NCBI GenBank assembly: GCA_025667525.1
Contig: CM046878.1
Span: forward strand, 95,867,237-95,931,236
Direction of reading: 5' to 3'
From: Glebionis coronaria
Lineage: Eukaryota; Streptophyta; Magnoliopsida; Asterales; Asteraceae
Length of the DNA stretch: 64,000 bases
The translations under genes and the position numbers were made by a program. Shown in pieces: positions 1-11,704 of this stretch. The notes below the pieces were generated by a model. That model saw only the letters and a program-made list of their open reading frames with translations, did no database searches and was not told the origin of the DNA. Positions within the stretch are counted from its first letter, which is position 1; each line of letters opens with the position of its first letter.

Positions 1-1
1 C

Positions 2-2026
2 AAGATCTCGAAAGCCGGTCTTGAAGTAGACCGTGCTAAAGTCGATGTTATCGCTAAGTTGCCTCCACCTTCAACCGTGAAGGGTGTGAGAAGTTTTCTG
101 GGTCATGCGGGCTTCTACCGTCGATTCATCAAAGATTTTTCTCAAATCGCTCGCCCGATGACCCACCTCTTGGAAAAAGATACTCCTTTTATCTTCTCCA
201 AAGAGTGTCTTGAAGCCTTTGACTCACTTAAGGATAAGCTTACTAAGGCACCCGTCTTAGTTACCCCTAATTGGGAGCTGCCTTTTGAGTTGATGTGCGA
301 TGCTAGTGATTTTGCTATTGGAGCGGTTCTTGGACAAAGAGTGAACAAACACTTCCAACCGATCCATTACGCTAGCAAGACAATGACTGGGGCACAATTG
401 CATTACACGACAACAGAAAAAGAGCTTTTAGCTGTTGTTTATGCTTTTGAAAAATTTCGCCCCTATCTTGTCCTTTCCACCACCATCGTGTATACCGATC
501 ATTCCGCGCTGAAGTACTTGTTGACCAAGCAAGATTCCAAACCAAGACTTCTTCGCTGGGTTTTGCTGCTCCAGGAATTTAAAATCGAAATTCGCGATAA
601 AAAAGGAGCAGAAAACCTAGCCGCGGATCATCTCAGTAGACTTGAGGATCCTTACCAGGGGGATCATCCGAACAAAGAAATCAACGATTCTTTTCCCCTG
701 GAGACCTTAATGTCTATAAACTCGACTGCTGATGAAACCCCGTGGTTTGCGGACATTGCAAACTACTTGGCGGGTGGAATCCTCGTTGACGGGTTAACAT
801 CCCAGCAAAAGAAGAAGTTCTTCAAAGACATAAAGACTTACTTCTGGGATGACCCGTATCTTTTCAAACAATGTGCCGACTTGATTATTCACCGATGTGT
901 TGATGGACCGGCAGCTTTCGAAATCCTTAATGCTTGCCACAAAGGACCCACTGGTGGTCACTTTGGTCCCAACTACACCGCCAAAAAAGTGTTTGATTCA
1001 GGATTTTATTGGCCCTCCATTTATCGTGACGCTCACGATATGGTTAAAAAATGTGATGCTTGCCAGAAACAAGGCACGATCACACATAAAGACGAGATGC
1101 CTCAGAATTTCATTCAAGAGTGTGAAATCTTTGATGTTTGGGGTATCGACTTTATGGGGCCATTCCCTTCATCTAAAGGAAACAAATACATCCTTGTTGC
1201 CGTTGACTACGTCTCCAAGTGGGTTGAAGCCAAAGCTTTACCTACTAATGATGCAAGGGTGGTTTGTAACTTTTTGAAATCGCTGTTCTCTCGATTCGGC
1301 GTTCCTCGTGCTATTATCAGTGACCGCGGGACTCATTTTTGCAACGATCAATTTGCAAGAGTCATGGCCAAGTATGGTGTCAATCACCGTCTTTCCACCG
1401 CTTATCATCCCCAAACCAATGGGCAAGCCGAGATATCCAATCGTGGATTGAAACGAATTTTGGAGCGTACTGTGGGAGAGCATCGGGCCGCGTGGGCCGA
1501 TAAGTTAGATGATGCTCTGTGGGCTTTCCGTACTGCTTACAAGACCCCAATCGGTTGTACACCTTATCGTCTTGTGTACGGGAAAGCATGCCACCTCTCC
1601 ATCGAGCTGGAGCATAAGGCGCACTGGGCCTTAAAGTGGGCTAACTTCGACATCAACAAAGCCGGTGATCATCGCAAGATTCAACTCAACGAGCTCAACG
1701 AACTGAGAAATGAAGCTTATGAGAACTCGCTGATCTACAAAGAGAAGACGAAGATCCTCCATGACGCAAAAATCAAGAACCGAGAGTTCCATATTGGTGA
1801 TAAAGTCTTACTTTTCAACTCTCGGTTGAAGATCTTCTCTGGCAAGTTGAAGAGCCGCTGGTCTGGTCCATTCACCGTCGCCAACGTCTTTCCGTATGGG
1901 ACCATTGAGCTTTCTCAGCCAAATGGGCCCAATTTCAAGGTGAATGGCCAGCGTCTGAAGCTGTACTTTGGTGAGGACATCTCTCAGGAGATGATTTCAT
2001 CCCTCACCACGTTCCCCATGAACTAA
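2..2026 (+). CDS. Athila-type Ty3/Gypsy pol, 3' part (RT end, RNase H, integrase)
   Basis: The reading frame is already open at base 2, so the gene starts outside the window; the stop is at 2024-2026. The first residues ([15 protein letters not shown]) are the distal end of a Gypsy reverse transcriptase. RNase H follows, then the integrase zinc finger (HKGPTGGHF with CDACQ) near 930-1070. The integrase core has D at 1148 (IDFMGP), D at 1322 (SDRGTHF) and E at 1430 (NGQAEISNR), a D-35-E spacing, so the triad is intact. The downstream [14 protein letters not shown] block is typical of the Athila lineage, and no chromodomain is seen. The protein would copy and integrate the element in the nucleus. 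No internal stop lies in the visible part. The left half of the element (5' LTR, gag, protease, most of RT) is not in the window. Confidence 0.95.
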   Translation, partial: KISKAGLEVDRAKVDVIAKLPPPSTVKGVRSFLGHAGFYRRFIKDFSQIARPMTHLLEKDTPFIFSKECLEAFDSLKDKLTKAPVLVTPNWELPFELMCDASDFAIGAVLGQRVNKHFQPIHYASKTMTGAQLHYTTTEKELLAVVYAFEKFRPYLVLSTTIVYTDHSALKYLLTKQDSKPRLLRWVLLLQEFKIEIRDKKGAENLAADHLSRLEDPYQGDHPNKEINDSFPLETLMSINSTADETPWFADIANYLAGGILVDGLTSQQKKKFFKDIKTYFWDDPYLFKQCADLIIHRCVDGPAAFEILNACHKGPTGGHFGPNYTAKKVFDSGFYWPSIYRDAHDMVKKCDACQKQGTITHKDEMPQNFIQECEIFDVWGIDFMGPFPSSKGNKYILVAVDYVSKWVEAKALPTNDARVVCNFLKSLFSRFGVPRAIISDRGTHFCNDQFARVMAKYGVNHRLSTAYHPQTNGQAEISNRGLKRILERTVGEHRAAWADKLDDALWAFRTAYKTPIGCTPYRLVYGKACHLSIELEHKAHWALKWANFDINKAGDHRKIQLNELNELRNEAYENSLIYKEKTKILHDAKIKNREFHIGDKVLLFNSRLKIFSGKLKSRWSGPFTVANVFPYGTIELSQPNGPNFKVNGQRLKLYFGEDISQEMISSLTTFPMN

Positions 2027-3932
2027 TTTTGGGTCGAGTCAGGCTCGTGACTCGGTCATCAAAAACAAGCGCTCCTCGGGAGGCAGCCCGAGTATCTATC
2101 CTTTTACGTTTTAACCTCCTAAGTGTAGGGGGGCCTGCATAGGTGTTTGTATTTTTGTGGGGATGTGATTACAGGGATGAATGCACTCTTGGAACCTTTG
2201 AAGAACCGTGCTCCCGTATTATCCGAAATCCGGTTCTATCTCTTAACTATCGTGATTCAATTTTCTTCATACTCACATTGAAATTGATCACTTTAGTCGT
2301 CTCTTCCTTAACTTGAGTTAACCAACGTGCACAATGTCATAAGTGTAGGGGAACCTTTTCCCACATGCTTAAACATTGAGGACAATGTTTATCTTAAGTG
2401 TAGGGGGGACTTCTATCAAAGTTTTAAGTGGACTTTTCCATGAAAATGCCTTCAATTAACCGGAAAATCATCTTTTTCAACATTTTTCAAATTTTTAATT
2501 AACTTTGGCCATTTAGTCGTAATTTTTAAAATTTTTATCGTTGCTTTCATATGTATATATTCCGCAATAAAGTCAAAAATATTAATAAGTGGTGTAGCTA
2601 GTTTAGAAATCTTTGACATATTAGGCCCGTTGCGTTTATTTTGACTCAACCCGAATAGACTTATCCAAGTTTATTCTAGCTAGTATCCTTAACCATGTAG
2701 ACCTTAATTGGTTTATTAGGCTAAGTGTCCACGAGTCTCATTACTTGAGATTTTAAATTGTGGAGGACGAGAAATGATAAAGTCAATTATAAGTCGGTGT
2801 TCTTGCGCAAGCTCACTTGGTGTAATTATTTGCCTATTCTCCCATCACTTGCTAAAAATTCATCTGCAATAAGTAAGGTCTTACGATTTGAAAAGTTACT
2901 TAGCTTCTAGCCCAAGATCGTTTAAAAGTTGCTCGGTAATGATAAGAGTTCATAGCCAAGGCATAACTTATGAAGCGGGGCGCGAAGATTGGCGAGTCCG
3001 AAAAGGCCCTAACAAGGCATGAGGATTCAATTTTATTGCTGAAGATCCAAAGTGATGTGAAAAGCATTATTCCTAAAGTCAATATGAAGGATCAAGACTC
3101 ACGACGAAAAGCAATCAACTCCCATAAAGATCATGGAGAAGTCTATCCGAAAAGACCCTAACAAGGTATGAGGATAAATAGATCCAAGTCCGAAAAGGAG
3201 GCGGATCGTTGTATCTCAAAATCCCAATTAGAGATTGAAGAAATAATCATGAAGTCGTGGTCAACAAAGTTGGAGTACCTCTCAAAAGTCTCCAAGTGAA
3301 GGAACTCTATGAACGATGAGAAGACCATTATCTCAAGAACGTCTCTCAAGATATGAAGTATGAAGTACATGCCAAATATCGGCCCGAGAAAGGTCTCAAA
3401 TCGCGAACCAAGTTATGCCAAGATATGAACTTTTTGATATCCCGAGAAGCAGTTTTAAGAGATTTTGTCCTTTAGCTAACTATTGATCAAATCGTCCTAC
3501 TTTGCTTTCAGCCCTAAATAACTATCGAAATAAGTCCAAAAATGCATTTTCATGATCATTCTAAGACAAAAATAAAATATAAGAGATACACCTAGGAATA
3601 AGGGAGTCTAAGCATTTAATTAAGCCATGTGTGTAAGTGTTTGAATTACTAACTTATAATAACAATGATCTCGTTTTTAAGCTTAGTTTGGGGAACGTGA
3701 AACTTGAGGGTGATAAATCTTCGCAGCACCGAAGCCCTAATGTAAGTCCTCGATCTCTTTGCAAGTTATTTTCCATCCTTTTGTTTGCTTTAAAGTTTTA
3801 AAATTTCTTATAGTATTTTTATTTTCGTAGTATATTAATAAGGCCAAGGTTGATTGATTATGAGGAAAGTGTAAATGTGCTTTGTCACTAAGCATTGCAT
3901 GAGGGCATGGCAATGGTTAAGTGTAGGGGATT
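2027..3932 (+). other. Athila element 1: non-coding stretch between pol and 3' LTR
   Basis: No convincing ORF is present; Athila elements can carry an env-like ORF here, but this copy shows none. The stretch holds four polypurine-like AAGTGTAGGGG motifs (near 2119, 2340, 2396 and 3920). A 7-bp-stem hairpin, AACATTG-AGGA-CAATGTT, lies at 2372-2389. A block just after the pol stop (about 2031-2085, with GACTCGGTCATCAAAAACAA) is also found on the minus strand in the second Athila element near 21.81-21.87 kb, which links the two families. Confidence 0.7.
3918..3932 (+). promoter_or_regulatory. Polypurine tract of Athila element 1
   Basis: TTAAGTGTAGGGGAT ends directly against the TGATAGGTGTG start of the LTR. 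This is where a plus-strand primer for reverse transcription would be expected. Three further copies of the motif lie upstream but are not next to an LTR start. Confidence 0.75.
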
Positions 3933-5602
3933 TGATAGGTGTGAAAACACCCATCCTTTTACCACTTAAATCGGGCTAAAACGAGACCAAAACACGTATT
4001 TAATATCATTTGTTTGGAATTATGCGTGGTTTTTGTGTTTATTGTGTTTTCAGAGTCAACTGGATGAATAATGAAGAAAACATGGGATTATACGGGTTTT
4101 ATCGAGGAAAAAGACTCAAGACGAAGTCTATTATCCAAGAGATGCAGAAGATTTGAAGTCATTGTGCCTATTTGAAGATTTATCGAAGAATAGAGCCAAA
4201 GATGGAAGATTCATATATGTCGAAGAACTCGAGTCTATAAAACAATAGATTATAAGACGAGTTGGAATAATTCACCGACACTTCTCAAATCCAAGTCGGC
4301 AACGTTTATTTAAAAGACGCATGAAGACTTAAGAAGAAAGAAGAAAAAGAAGCCCAAATCAAAGCCCAATCAAAAGCCCATCATCACCATGTACACGCCT
4401 ATATAAAGGCCCTTACTTCACAAAAATTGACACTGAGTTTTTAGGTAGTTTCTAGTTTTAGAGAGAGAAAGTTCTAAACTTTCTCTCACTAGATTTCATC
4501 TCTTTTCTCTTTCAAATTCAAACTTTTGTATTATCTTTAATTAATCAAGTTCCATTTTTAAGCTTTTATTTCTTAATCTCATTCTACTTTTCTTTGATTT
4601 AAGATTGATTTTGGTGTGATTATCATGTGATCCGTGTTGTTCTAATTGATTTCATGCTAAAAAGTTAATCTTTTGATCATTTTATAAGATTTCATTTGAT
4701 TAAGCTTTAAGACTTTTGTGCTTATTGGCTTATTTTTATGATCATCTTATTTTTCTTATTAAAAGTTTTATTAAAAAGTTTATGTTTTTATGGTTTGATC
4801 TAAAAAGTTGCTTGATTTCAAGTTAGATAAGTTGATTAAAGTGATTATTTGATTCGGTTACATATTTGGATTGATAAGTTTTGGTGTTAGCTTATTACTT
4901 AGCTTATTGCCTTGCTTTTCCCCATTTCCATAGATTTCGGAAAGGGTTTAAACTCCTTTTTCCGATTGGCTTTCCGACCGGTACACCACCATAACCGTTT
5001 CCTTGATTTTAGGAAAGTTGTTACTCCTACATTCCGATCGGTCCCTTATTCCGACGGCTTTGCTCTTCATATTCCGATCAAACCAATCGGATTAGGGTTT
5101 ATCCTTTCCGATTGGGCCTCAAGTCTTGTTTTCCGATTGGTCTTTTGTCCTTATTCCGATTAGCAGCTTTTGTCCATATTCCGATTGGGTGTAGTACCCA
5201 GTATTCCGATTGTAAGCTAGTGAGGCATTCCGATTGGTTACCTTAGCGATTATTCCGATTGGCCCTTTGTTCCCATATTCCGATTTGTTACTTCTTCCCA
5301 CCATTCCGACCATCCGATCGGAATATATTCCGATCGGGCCCCCTTTTGGCTTGTTTTTGGTTTCCTTCGATAACACTTTCTTATAGTACCTTTTATTTTC
5401 CTGAAATTTTTCCAAGTGTTAGTTTTATTTAAAGAGTTAGTACTTTTCCATCATCACCTTTAAGTTTCCATGCATTCATTTTACTTGTCATTTCAATACT
5501 AATCTTTTAACTTCCCTTTTACTCAACAACACTTTAATTACTTGTCATTAGTTTATAATAGATAAACAAACCAACCACTCTTTATTAACCAAGAACAAAT
5601 CA
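3933..5602 (+). mobile_element. Athila element 1, 3' LTR (right end uncertain)
   Basis: The LTR starts TGATAGGTGTGAAAACACCC directly after a polypurine tract. A TATATAAA box at about 4400-4407 is followed by a transcribed-looking leader rich in GAGAGAGAAAG, which fits a U3/R boundary. The right end is a guess: CA at 5601-5602 is one candidate, and no 5' LTR copy is available for comparison. The distal part carries a diverged TTCCGATT repeat array, listed separately. Confidence 0.6.
4948..5338. repeat. Irregular TTCCGATTGG repeat array inside the LTR
   Basis: About 16 copies of a TTCCGA(T/C) core, mostly extended to ATTCCGATTGG, lie 15-40 bases apart with unrelated spacers. The spacing is irregular, so this is not a simple tandem repeat. 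The core resembles the TTCCGA arrays of the SIRE element at 52.3 and 62.4 kb, but the extension differs. Confidence 0.75.
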
Positions 5603-5811
5603 TTCCACTTGAGACCGAGATCAATTCGAGAGGGTATCGAGAGTAAAATTGAACCCACATAAAATCCGTGTATCACTCATGGAGGGAGGGAAATACAATA
5701 AGGAAATGAAAACAACTAACTAAAACAAAGTTAACTTAAAACTAGTTCTTGATGAGTAGTTTTCTTTGGCTTAGTTTTTCTTGAAAAATACTTATTAAAC
5801 AAAATTATCAT
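5603..5811. other. No gene seen; junction between Athila LTR and minus-strand module
   Basis: This is AT-rich DNA with a purine run GGAGGGAGGGAAA near 5682-5694. It may be the true edge of the LTR or the 3' end of the minus-strand module. No feature can be assigned. Confidence 0.4.
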
Positions 5812-6483
5812 TCATCTCCTAGGAGGAGACATGGTAAACAAGGTGAGAAAGAAATCTTGCAACCTCCTATGAAGTCCAAACATCTCCATCCTAAGGTTGT
5901 GAATAATGTAGTTGTTGTAGAGGCAACATGGACAATGAGAACCATGAGCTTCTAGGAACCCAAAGAAGTAAGGATCACCCATAAAGAGGGGAAATGAGAC
6001 ACCCAAAATGGGAGTGTTTGAGGGAGGTGGAGGTGGAGGAGGTATGTTCTCCAAGGGTGATGTGGGTGAGTGTGGAGGTATGTTCTCCAAGGGTGAAATG
6101 GGTGATGTGGGTGAGTTTGGAGGGGTAAAAGGTGAAGTCATCAAGGTATCAACAAACTCATTCATAATGGGAATGCTTTGGATGGGTTGAGGTTGGGTAG
6201 TCACATCCAAGAGAGTACTTGGAGTGAAGGGTGAGGTTAGCTCATTCATTCTAGATTAGAATGAAGAGGAGGTAGAACCATAAGAATGGTTAGTACCATG
6301 GGTTGAGGTAGTCTTGCATGAAGCAAGAGGTGGTGAGAGTGATGAAGAGATGAGAATTGGAACAATCTCATTCTTGGGTGTGTGAAAGGGTGAAGAGTTA
6401 AGTTTGGGCAACTTAATCTTAATCTTAAGGTTTTTCTTTGAAGTGGAGGTTTTGGATGAGTTTGAGGTTCTTGTAGAAACCAT
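5812..6483 (-). pseudogene. Proline/serine-rich ORF with one internal stop, retroelement-associated
   Basis: One minus-strand frame of 224 codons, from ATG at 6483 to the stop at 5812, is interrupted by a single TAA at 6258-6256. The N-terminal half is Ser/Thr/Lys-rich, beginning MVSTRTSNSSKTSTSKK. The middle has repeated SPTSP / PLENIPP units and a run of eight prolines. The C-terminus holds a Cys/His patch (SHCPCCLYNN). No known domain was recognised. It lies downstream of the 407-residue ORF in the same orientation, so the two may belong to one retroelement transcript. It could be one gene with a recent nonsense mutation, or two small ORFs. Confidence 0.45.
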
Positions 6484-6727
6484 GGTTGTAATGAGTGGTT
6501 TAAGGGTTAAGGATTAATGGTTTGATGTGTGAAGAACATGTCTATCAAGGTGGGTTTAAAAGGGTGAGGGGATGATCCAAACTAGTAATGGGTTAAAAAC
6601 ATTTTATGTGAATAATGGATTTAGGTAACCTAGTTTAGGAAATGTGCAGGTTTTTACAAAGAATCAAGCAAGGTTTACACAGATTAAGGAAAATAGTGTA
6701 AAGCAAAGATTATGTCGGACACAATAT

Positions 6728-6800
6728 CCGGCGGTTCCCTATCTAGGATGGGCGGTTCCTTATCGATAAGGAACCGCTGGTCGATATGGAACCGCGACCA
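6728..6800. repeat. GGAACCGC palindrome cluster, copy 1
   Basis: A perfect 26-bp palindrome is centred on ATCGAT (about 6749-6774; half-site GCGGTTCCTTATC). A further GCGGTTCC half lies just to its left and another GGAACCGC just to its right. The sequence would fold into a strong hairpin. It is downstream of the 407-residue ORF. Related clusters lie at about 9.0 and 12.5 kb. Confidence 0.85.
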
Positions 6801-7080
6801 GAGGTGTTCAAAAATCACACCTCCTCAAACTTTGGTTAGCCCAGATTTTTACCAAAGGATTAACTACTGACCATATCTAGGAAGCTAACTAACACATAGG
6901 ATGCACAAAGCTATGCAAATCGTAAACACGATGGCATAGACAACATTAGGATTAAAATAATAAGTAATCCAAACAAGTAGTATTAGTTAATACACAACCA
7001 AAATAAAGTAAAAAGAAGCAAATGTTCAACATCACATTACATGTTTAGAAACATGTATACTTTGAAACAGTTCAAAGTCT

Positions 7081-8304
7081 TCATCTTCTTTTCTTGCCCA
7101 ATACCTTGATCATGTTTCCCAAGTACTTGAATCCCTTCCTTGACTCAACTCGATGATTATGTAACTCACCTTGGGTTCGAAGACTTTGACGGTAAAGTTC
7201 CTCCATATTGAGATTATCCGGAACTTCACTAGTGGAATGATGAGGAGGGGAAACAATGTCATCTAAACCGTCCACGAATGAGTTTGTGGAGTGGTGAGAA
7301 GTACTCGAAGAGCCAATGGGAGCACTTGTGCCAATGCCATCACCATCACTTGTTGGCATGTCAATGTCCTCATCATTGGACTCTTGTTGGTCGGATTTTC
7401 TAGGTCTACGATCACATCTTGTCATTTTCTCATATACCTCTTGAATAGGTAGCATAACTCGTTTGATCGATTGAAAATGAGAAAGATCAAGATTGTGAAA
7501 ATCACGGCCAACCCTTTTAAAAAGGCGAGTGAGAAGCATTGCGTAAGGGAGGTTTGTTTTAGGCTTGTGAATAGCATAATTGGATTCGTTGAGCGATAAA
7601 AATGCCAAATTGTAATTGGTGTTGGTAAAGATGCAAAATAACATGTGCACTAAACACGCCAGAACATGATCCCGGTTTCCACCAAGACAAAACACATTTT
7701 CCCTAAGGATATTGGTCCATTGGACCATATTATCATTAAGGTCTCTTAAGAGAACCTCATGACGTTTCACCAAACGTACATTAGTATGAAGGCTTCTTAC
7801 AACGAGTCGATTACGCTTTTTGGAGACAATGTCAACAATGTAGTCAAGATCAATTTCCGCATGATCATTTGGAGGACAATTGTTGGATTCAAGGAGAGCA
7901 CTAAGCTTCCATTTATCCGTGAAGCGACAAGTGCCTACAAATGGGACATCAAGAATTTGACCGAAGACTTCGAGAGAGTATTGTATGAGTTGAGCATTCA
8001 AGATGAACCTAACAAATATTCCATCATTGTTTTCAATGACGGAATATGTGCTAAAGAACTCCAATAGGAATTGGGGATATATGTCTTCCTTAATGTGCAA
8101 CAAACAATCAAACCCAATGTTTTCAAACATAGATTTGATGTAGACATAATCCTTAATATCCTTTTGGACAACTCTACCCTCATCAAAACAACAGGAATGA
8201 AGGGAGGAATAAGTATGGGCTAGATGTGTTGAGTGAAAAAAGTCGGAAAGGTTAGGCATATATTGTTTAGTGAGTTGATGATCCTTTTGGTATTGTGAAG
8301 GCAT
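7081..8304 (-). CDS. Retroelement accessory protein (Athila ORF1-like / putative plant transposon domain)
   Basis: This intact ORF of 407 residues starts at ATG 8304. Residues of about 50-130 (YIKSMFENIGFDCLLHIKED...YPQFLLEFFSTY...LDVPFVG) and about 210-265 (LACLVHMLFCIFTNTNYN...LPYAMLLTRLFKRVG) read like the plant-specific domain of Athila ORF-1 and 'putative plant transposon' proteins. That domain has no known activity. The C-terminal 100 residues are acidic, Ser-rich and probably disordered, ending in a basic tail. There is no signal peptide or membrane segment. Upstream on the minus strand, a donor (GT at 8805-8804, sequence GTAAGTATTTTC) and an acceptor (TTTATTTAG ending at 8314) would remove a 492-base 5'-UTR intron. 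The domain call is by recognition of the pattern only; function is unknown. Confidence 0.6.
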   Translation of the reverse strand: MPSQYQKDHQLTKQYMPNLSDFFHSTHLAHTYSSLHSCCFDEGRVVQKDIKDYVYIKSMFENIGFDCLLHIKEDIYPQFLLEFFSTYSVIENNDGIFVRFILNAQLIQYSLEVFGQILDVPFVGTCRFTDKWKLSALLESNNCPPNDHAEIDLDYIVDIVSKKRNRLVVRSLHTNVRLVKRHEVLLRDLNDNMVQWTNILRENVFCLGGNRDHVLACLVHMLFCIFTNTNYNLAFLSLNESNYAIHKPKTNLPYAMLLTRLFKRVGRDFHNLDLSHFQSIKRVMLPIQEVYEKMTRCDRRPRKSDQQESNDEDIDMPTSDGDGIGTSAPIGSSSTSHHSTNSFVDGLDDIVSPPHHSTSEVPDNLNMEELYRQSLRTQGELHNHRVESRKGFKYLGNMIKVLGKKRR

Positions 8305-8313
8305 GATTAGTAC

Positions 8314-8805
8314 CTAAATAAACACAAGAAACTATATTTCCAATCACTCATATGAAAAATAAAATCAAAAATCAAAATATGAGAATGTGTTATATCAATT
8401 TCTTGACAAACAAAGGATCGAATCCATATCATTCTCATGTTCACAATGTATCTATTCCATTATTAACCAAGAACATATGAACTATGTTGGATCAACAATG
8501 GACTAGAACATTGGTTTTTCAAAACAAGGTTTTTAGGTAAGCATTAACAATGCAGTTACCTATTTGTTCATGGGTTCATCTCAATTCCATCTTTTAACCA
8601 AAATCATTTAGACAAAATTCGGATTTGTTCTACAAGTGGGTTTTAGTGAAATCACAATGAATATGAACCTAAGGAATCATAGTAAAATAACCATGTAAAC
8701 CCATATTCCTATTAAGGTTCTAATTCAATTTAAATTTTAAAAATTCCCAATTATGAAAGGATGAACCCTAGAACAAAATAGATGAAATTGAAAGAAAATA
8801 CTTAC
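8314..8805 (-). other. Possible 5'-UTR intron of the 407-residue ORF
   Basis: On the minus strand the stretch begins GTAAGTATTTTC and ends TTTATTTAG, nine bases before the ATG at 8304. Upstream, about 8810-8950 reads like a 5' leader, with pyrimidine-rich CTCTCTCTCCC near 8940. This is inferred from splice-site consensus only. Confidence 0.4.
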
Positions 8806-8993
8806 AATTAATTGATGTTTGATGAAGGATGAGTGAAACCCACAACTTGGAATCAATTAATTTGAGTGATTGAAGGTTTTTGAAGCTTCAACAATGGTAG
8901 AAAAAGAGGAACCCGACGACTGTGTGTTTTTGGGAGAGAGAGGGTTTTGTTTGAAAAAGATTAAATTAATAAAACTGGCGCTCTGACAAGTTT

Positions 8994-9062
8994 TACTGCC
9001 CGCAGTTCCTCATTGATAGAGAACTGCGGGTTTGAACCGCCAGAGATAAAGAACCGCCTACA
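8994..9062. repeat. GGTTC/GAACC palindrome cluster, copy 2
   Basis: CCCGCAGTTC...GAACTGCGGG forms a stem with a loop of about 13 bases, followed by GAACCGCC and AAAGAACCGCC. The sequence is related to the clusters at 6.73 and 12.47 kb. It lies upstream of the minus-strand leader of the 407-residue ORF, so the ORF is bracketed by two such clusters. Confidence 0.75.
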
Positions 9063-10278
9063 GAGGAAGATTTTTATCAATGAAATACGCCAAATTTTTG
9101 AAAACAAGTTTTCTAAAATACTTAAAAATATATCTTAAACCTTTTAGACTATCATTGGATCATCATAACACTAAGCAATATGCCTTAATGAAGGATTACG
9201 AGTTGAATCGAGATCAAAAAGATCCGAAACGGACAAACGACTACTCGTAGCGAAAAAGCAAAGTGGAGAGAAGTCAAGGGAAGTAAATCAAGACTAAGAC
9301 CAATGCTCAAGGGATTAATGACAATCTTCAAATCGTGGAGACAAAGATCTTGTGTCATATATAGTGGTTTAAGACGTGCCTTTCCGGCGAAGTATTAAAC
9401 GGTTTTGGTAATGAATAAAGACAAAGCAAATATTGATGCATAGACTAAGATGACTTTCAATAATAGTCTTAGTATAAACCAAAATATGAGCAAGGTATTA
9501 ATTCACTTTCTCTCCCACAAAGGGCCTACTAACCGTATGGGTGCAAACCATAGATATCATGCTTGATACTTTAAGCTACTGCTAACTCACTCTACATCAC
9601 CATAGTGAGTCAAGTATCCAAGCAATGAAGGTTTGAGAGGATAAAAGAAAAGAATCACAAACCACAAACAAATGTCAAGGCAAGGATGCCAAGAACAAGC
9701 ACATAGTCAAGTAATGATCAAAAGAATGATCAAAGGGCGTGTGGAAGAACGAAAGCGTACCTTGGCCACAAAGAGCATTCCAATCCATCAAGGAATCAAT
9801 GCAAAGCCCAACAATGACTATGATGAGTACTAAGTCTTCAAGGACTAGTATCATTCCCAATCATCTTGATATCATCATTCAAAGATGTTGAAGATCAATG
9901 AAGATAAGTCTTCTACAAGTGCAAGTAACTCAATCCACAACCAATTAAATGATTGATCTTCATGAGTACCTACACAAAGCAAGATGCAAACTAGTAGATA
10001 CATTTCAAGAGTAGATCTAAAATGCATAAAAGCTACTAATCTAAGAAGGATGCAATATTACCAATTAAAAGAGGACGATATGAATACTTACTCTCACGCA
10101 AGAGTCTAATCGTGGGGTCCGTCCCTATGGTAAGGACTAACAGTGTTACTTTACTTCTGCAAGAAATTGTCAATTACATCTCTTGATAGTACAAGATCCA
10201 CCCTAATTCAAAGCATCTAAGTACCTCTCCATGAGTATTTATATCTATTCTCGACCCTGACCGATCATTGTACTAACA
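9063..10278 (+). mobile_element. Probable 5' LTR end of a Tat-like Gypsy element (left edge unknown)
   Basis: No gene is seen here. The right end, TGTACTAACA at about 10269-10278, is followed after two bases by a Gypsy-type primer binding site, and a TATTTATAT box lies at about 10236-10244. These features suggest the end of an LTR in plus orientation. The left limit cannot be set without a second copy. The rest is AT-rich sequence without a long ORF. Confidence 0.4.
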
Positions 10279-10280
10279 AG

Positions 10281-10299
10281 TGGCGCCATCCGTGGGACC
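10281..10299 (+). promoter_or_regulatory. Gypsy primer binding site remnant
   Basis: TGGCGCCATCCGTGGGACC resembles the TGGCGCC-type primer binding sites of Tat-lineage Gypsy elements. No gag or pol follows; the next sequence is an inverted Copia gag fragment. The site therefore marks a truncated element. Confidence 0.55.
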
Positions 10300-10302
10300 C
10301 GG

Positions 10303-11348
10303 TTACACAACTACGTTCCATAAAAATCTCGTTCCAGGGCCTCTAGCATATGCCACGTCATTCCTTGGTCCCATTTGCCCTTTACAATGTGCATTTTTAC
10401 CTTGTGCACTTTTCTCATGACCTTTCTTAGTGACCCTTTTTGTAGCTTTTTGTTTAGCAATTCTATCTTCATGCGTAGTACAATCTTTGATAAAATGACT
10501 TAAGCTGCCACATACATAACATCCTCTTCTTTTCAAAGAAGATCCAAAAGGTAAATCTAACTTAGTGTTCTCAAAACCTAGCCCACCTCTTTTGATACTA
10601 CCATGATGTTTTACATTGCTATTCAATGTCTTAGTAGGAGGTTTCACATGCTTAGGAGCAGAACTAGTTGCAGGCACATATCCCTTAGGCACAAAGGTGC
10701 TCATAAGAGGTGGATAGACAACCTTTTTGGTCACAACAGGTTCACCCTGGGTCAAAGTACTAGAATATGACTCTGAATCATTACACTTTTTACCATAGAA
10801 AGCTTTTGACTCATCTAACTCTATACTTTTATCATTGTTTGGGGGCATGTAAATTCCTGATAAAGGTGGAGGAACTGCCTTCATTCCTTCAGCATACCTA
10901 TTATTTTGAGGAGTATTGCTGAATAACTAGAACCATCAAAAATCCCCTTTGATAAGTCTGTCAGTTAGAGTTATCCCAGGTTGGTCCTCTATGTAACCTA
11001 GTCCTGTTTTATCATAATACCCCATCTGTGAATTGATCAACTTACCAATGCCTTTTGAAGATTTTTTCCAGTGATTAATTACTTATCTTTCATTATACAA
11101 ACTAGCTTTTAAAACTTTATTTTCTAATGTAACTTTCATAAGTTTTTTTTCAAAGGCTTTGATAGTCACATCCTTTTCTCTCATTTGAAGAGTCAAAATT
11201 CTAATTTTTTTCTTCATAGTTTTGCTGACCCTTTTGATATAAAACTATATTTGCTTCTAACTTAGCAACACCTTTTTTTAAGCATTTACTTCTAAAGTAC
11301 ATGTGTTAACCTTTTGATATTGTTCTTCTAGTTCTATGTAGAAACTAG
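10303..11348 (-). pseudogene. Copia element B: C-terminal part of gag, broken
   Basis: The longest open part, 10884-10303, holds a CCHC zinc knuckle (CYVCGSLSHFIKDC) near 10522-10481. Upstream on the minus strand (11348-10885) the same protein can be followed through several stops. It contains a Lys/Glu-rich coiled-coil stretch and a KLINSQMGYYDKTGLGY block, typical of long gag proteins of SIRE-type elements in Asteraceae. It continues the gag fragment at 16392-12921 after an insertion. Protease, integrase and reverse transcriptase do not follow; the coding sequence stops where the Tat-like primer site begins. It is non-functional. Confidence 0.75.
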
Positions 11349-11704
11349 AAGGGGGGGGGGGGGTTGAATAGTTTCTCTTCGATTAGTCACCTAATTAAAA
11401 TTACTTTCAATTAGGTTTGTATCAAAAGTATCTTTTACTTGAAGCTAAGTTGTATAATGATTAGGTTCAATTCAAATGCATTAGCAATGGTAATAGGTAA
11501 GTGTAATGATAATGAAATAAGTAAAGAGTAAGGAAAGAGACAACCTAATGAGAAGACACCAAGATTTATAGTGGTTCGACAACGAGGCTCTATCCTCGTT
11601 TCTACTCCACTCCTCGAGTACACCTACTCGATATTTCCACTATATCCACAAGCTCCCTTCTTGGCGGAGAAAACCTTACATCGTCGCTTACATTATTTTC
11701 TGAC

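Noticed and set aside
6008..6190. Glycine-rich plus-strand ORF
   Set aside because: It is the complement of the proline-rich minus-strand ORF.
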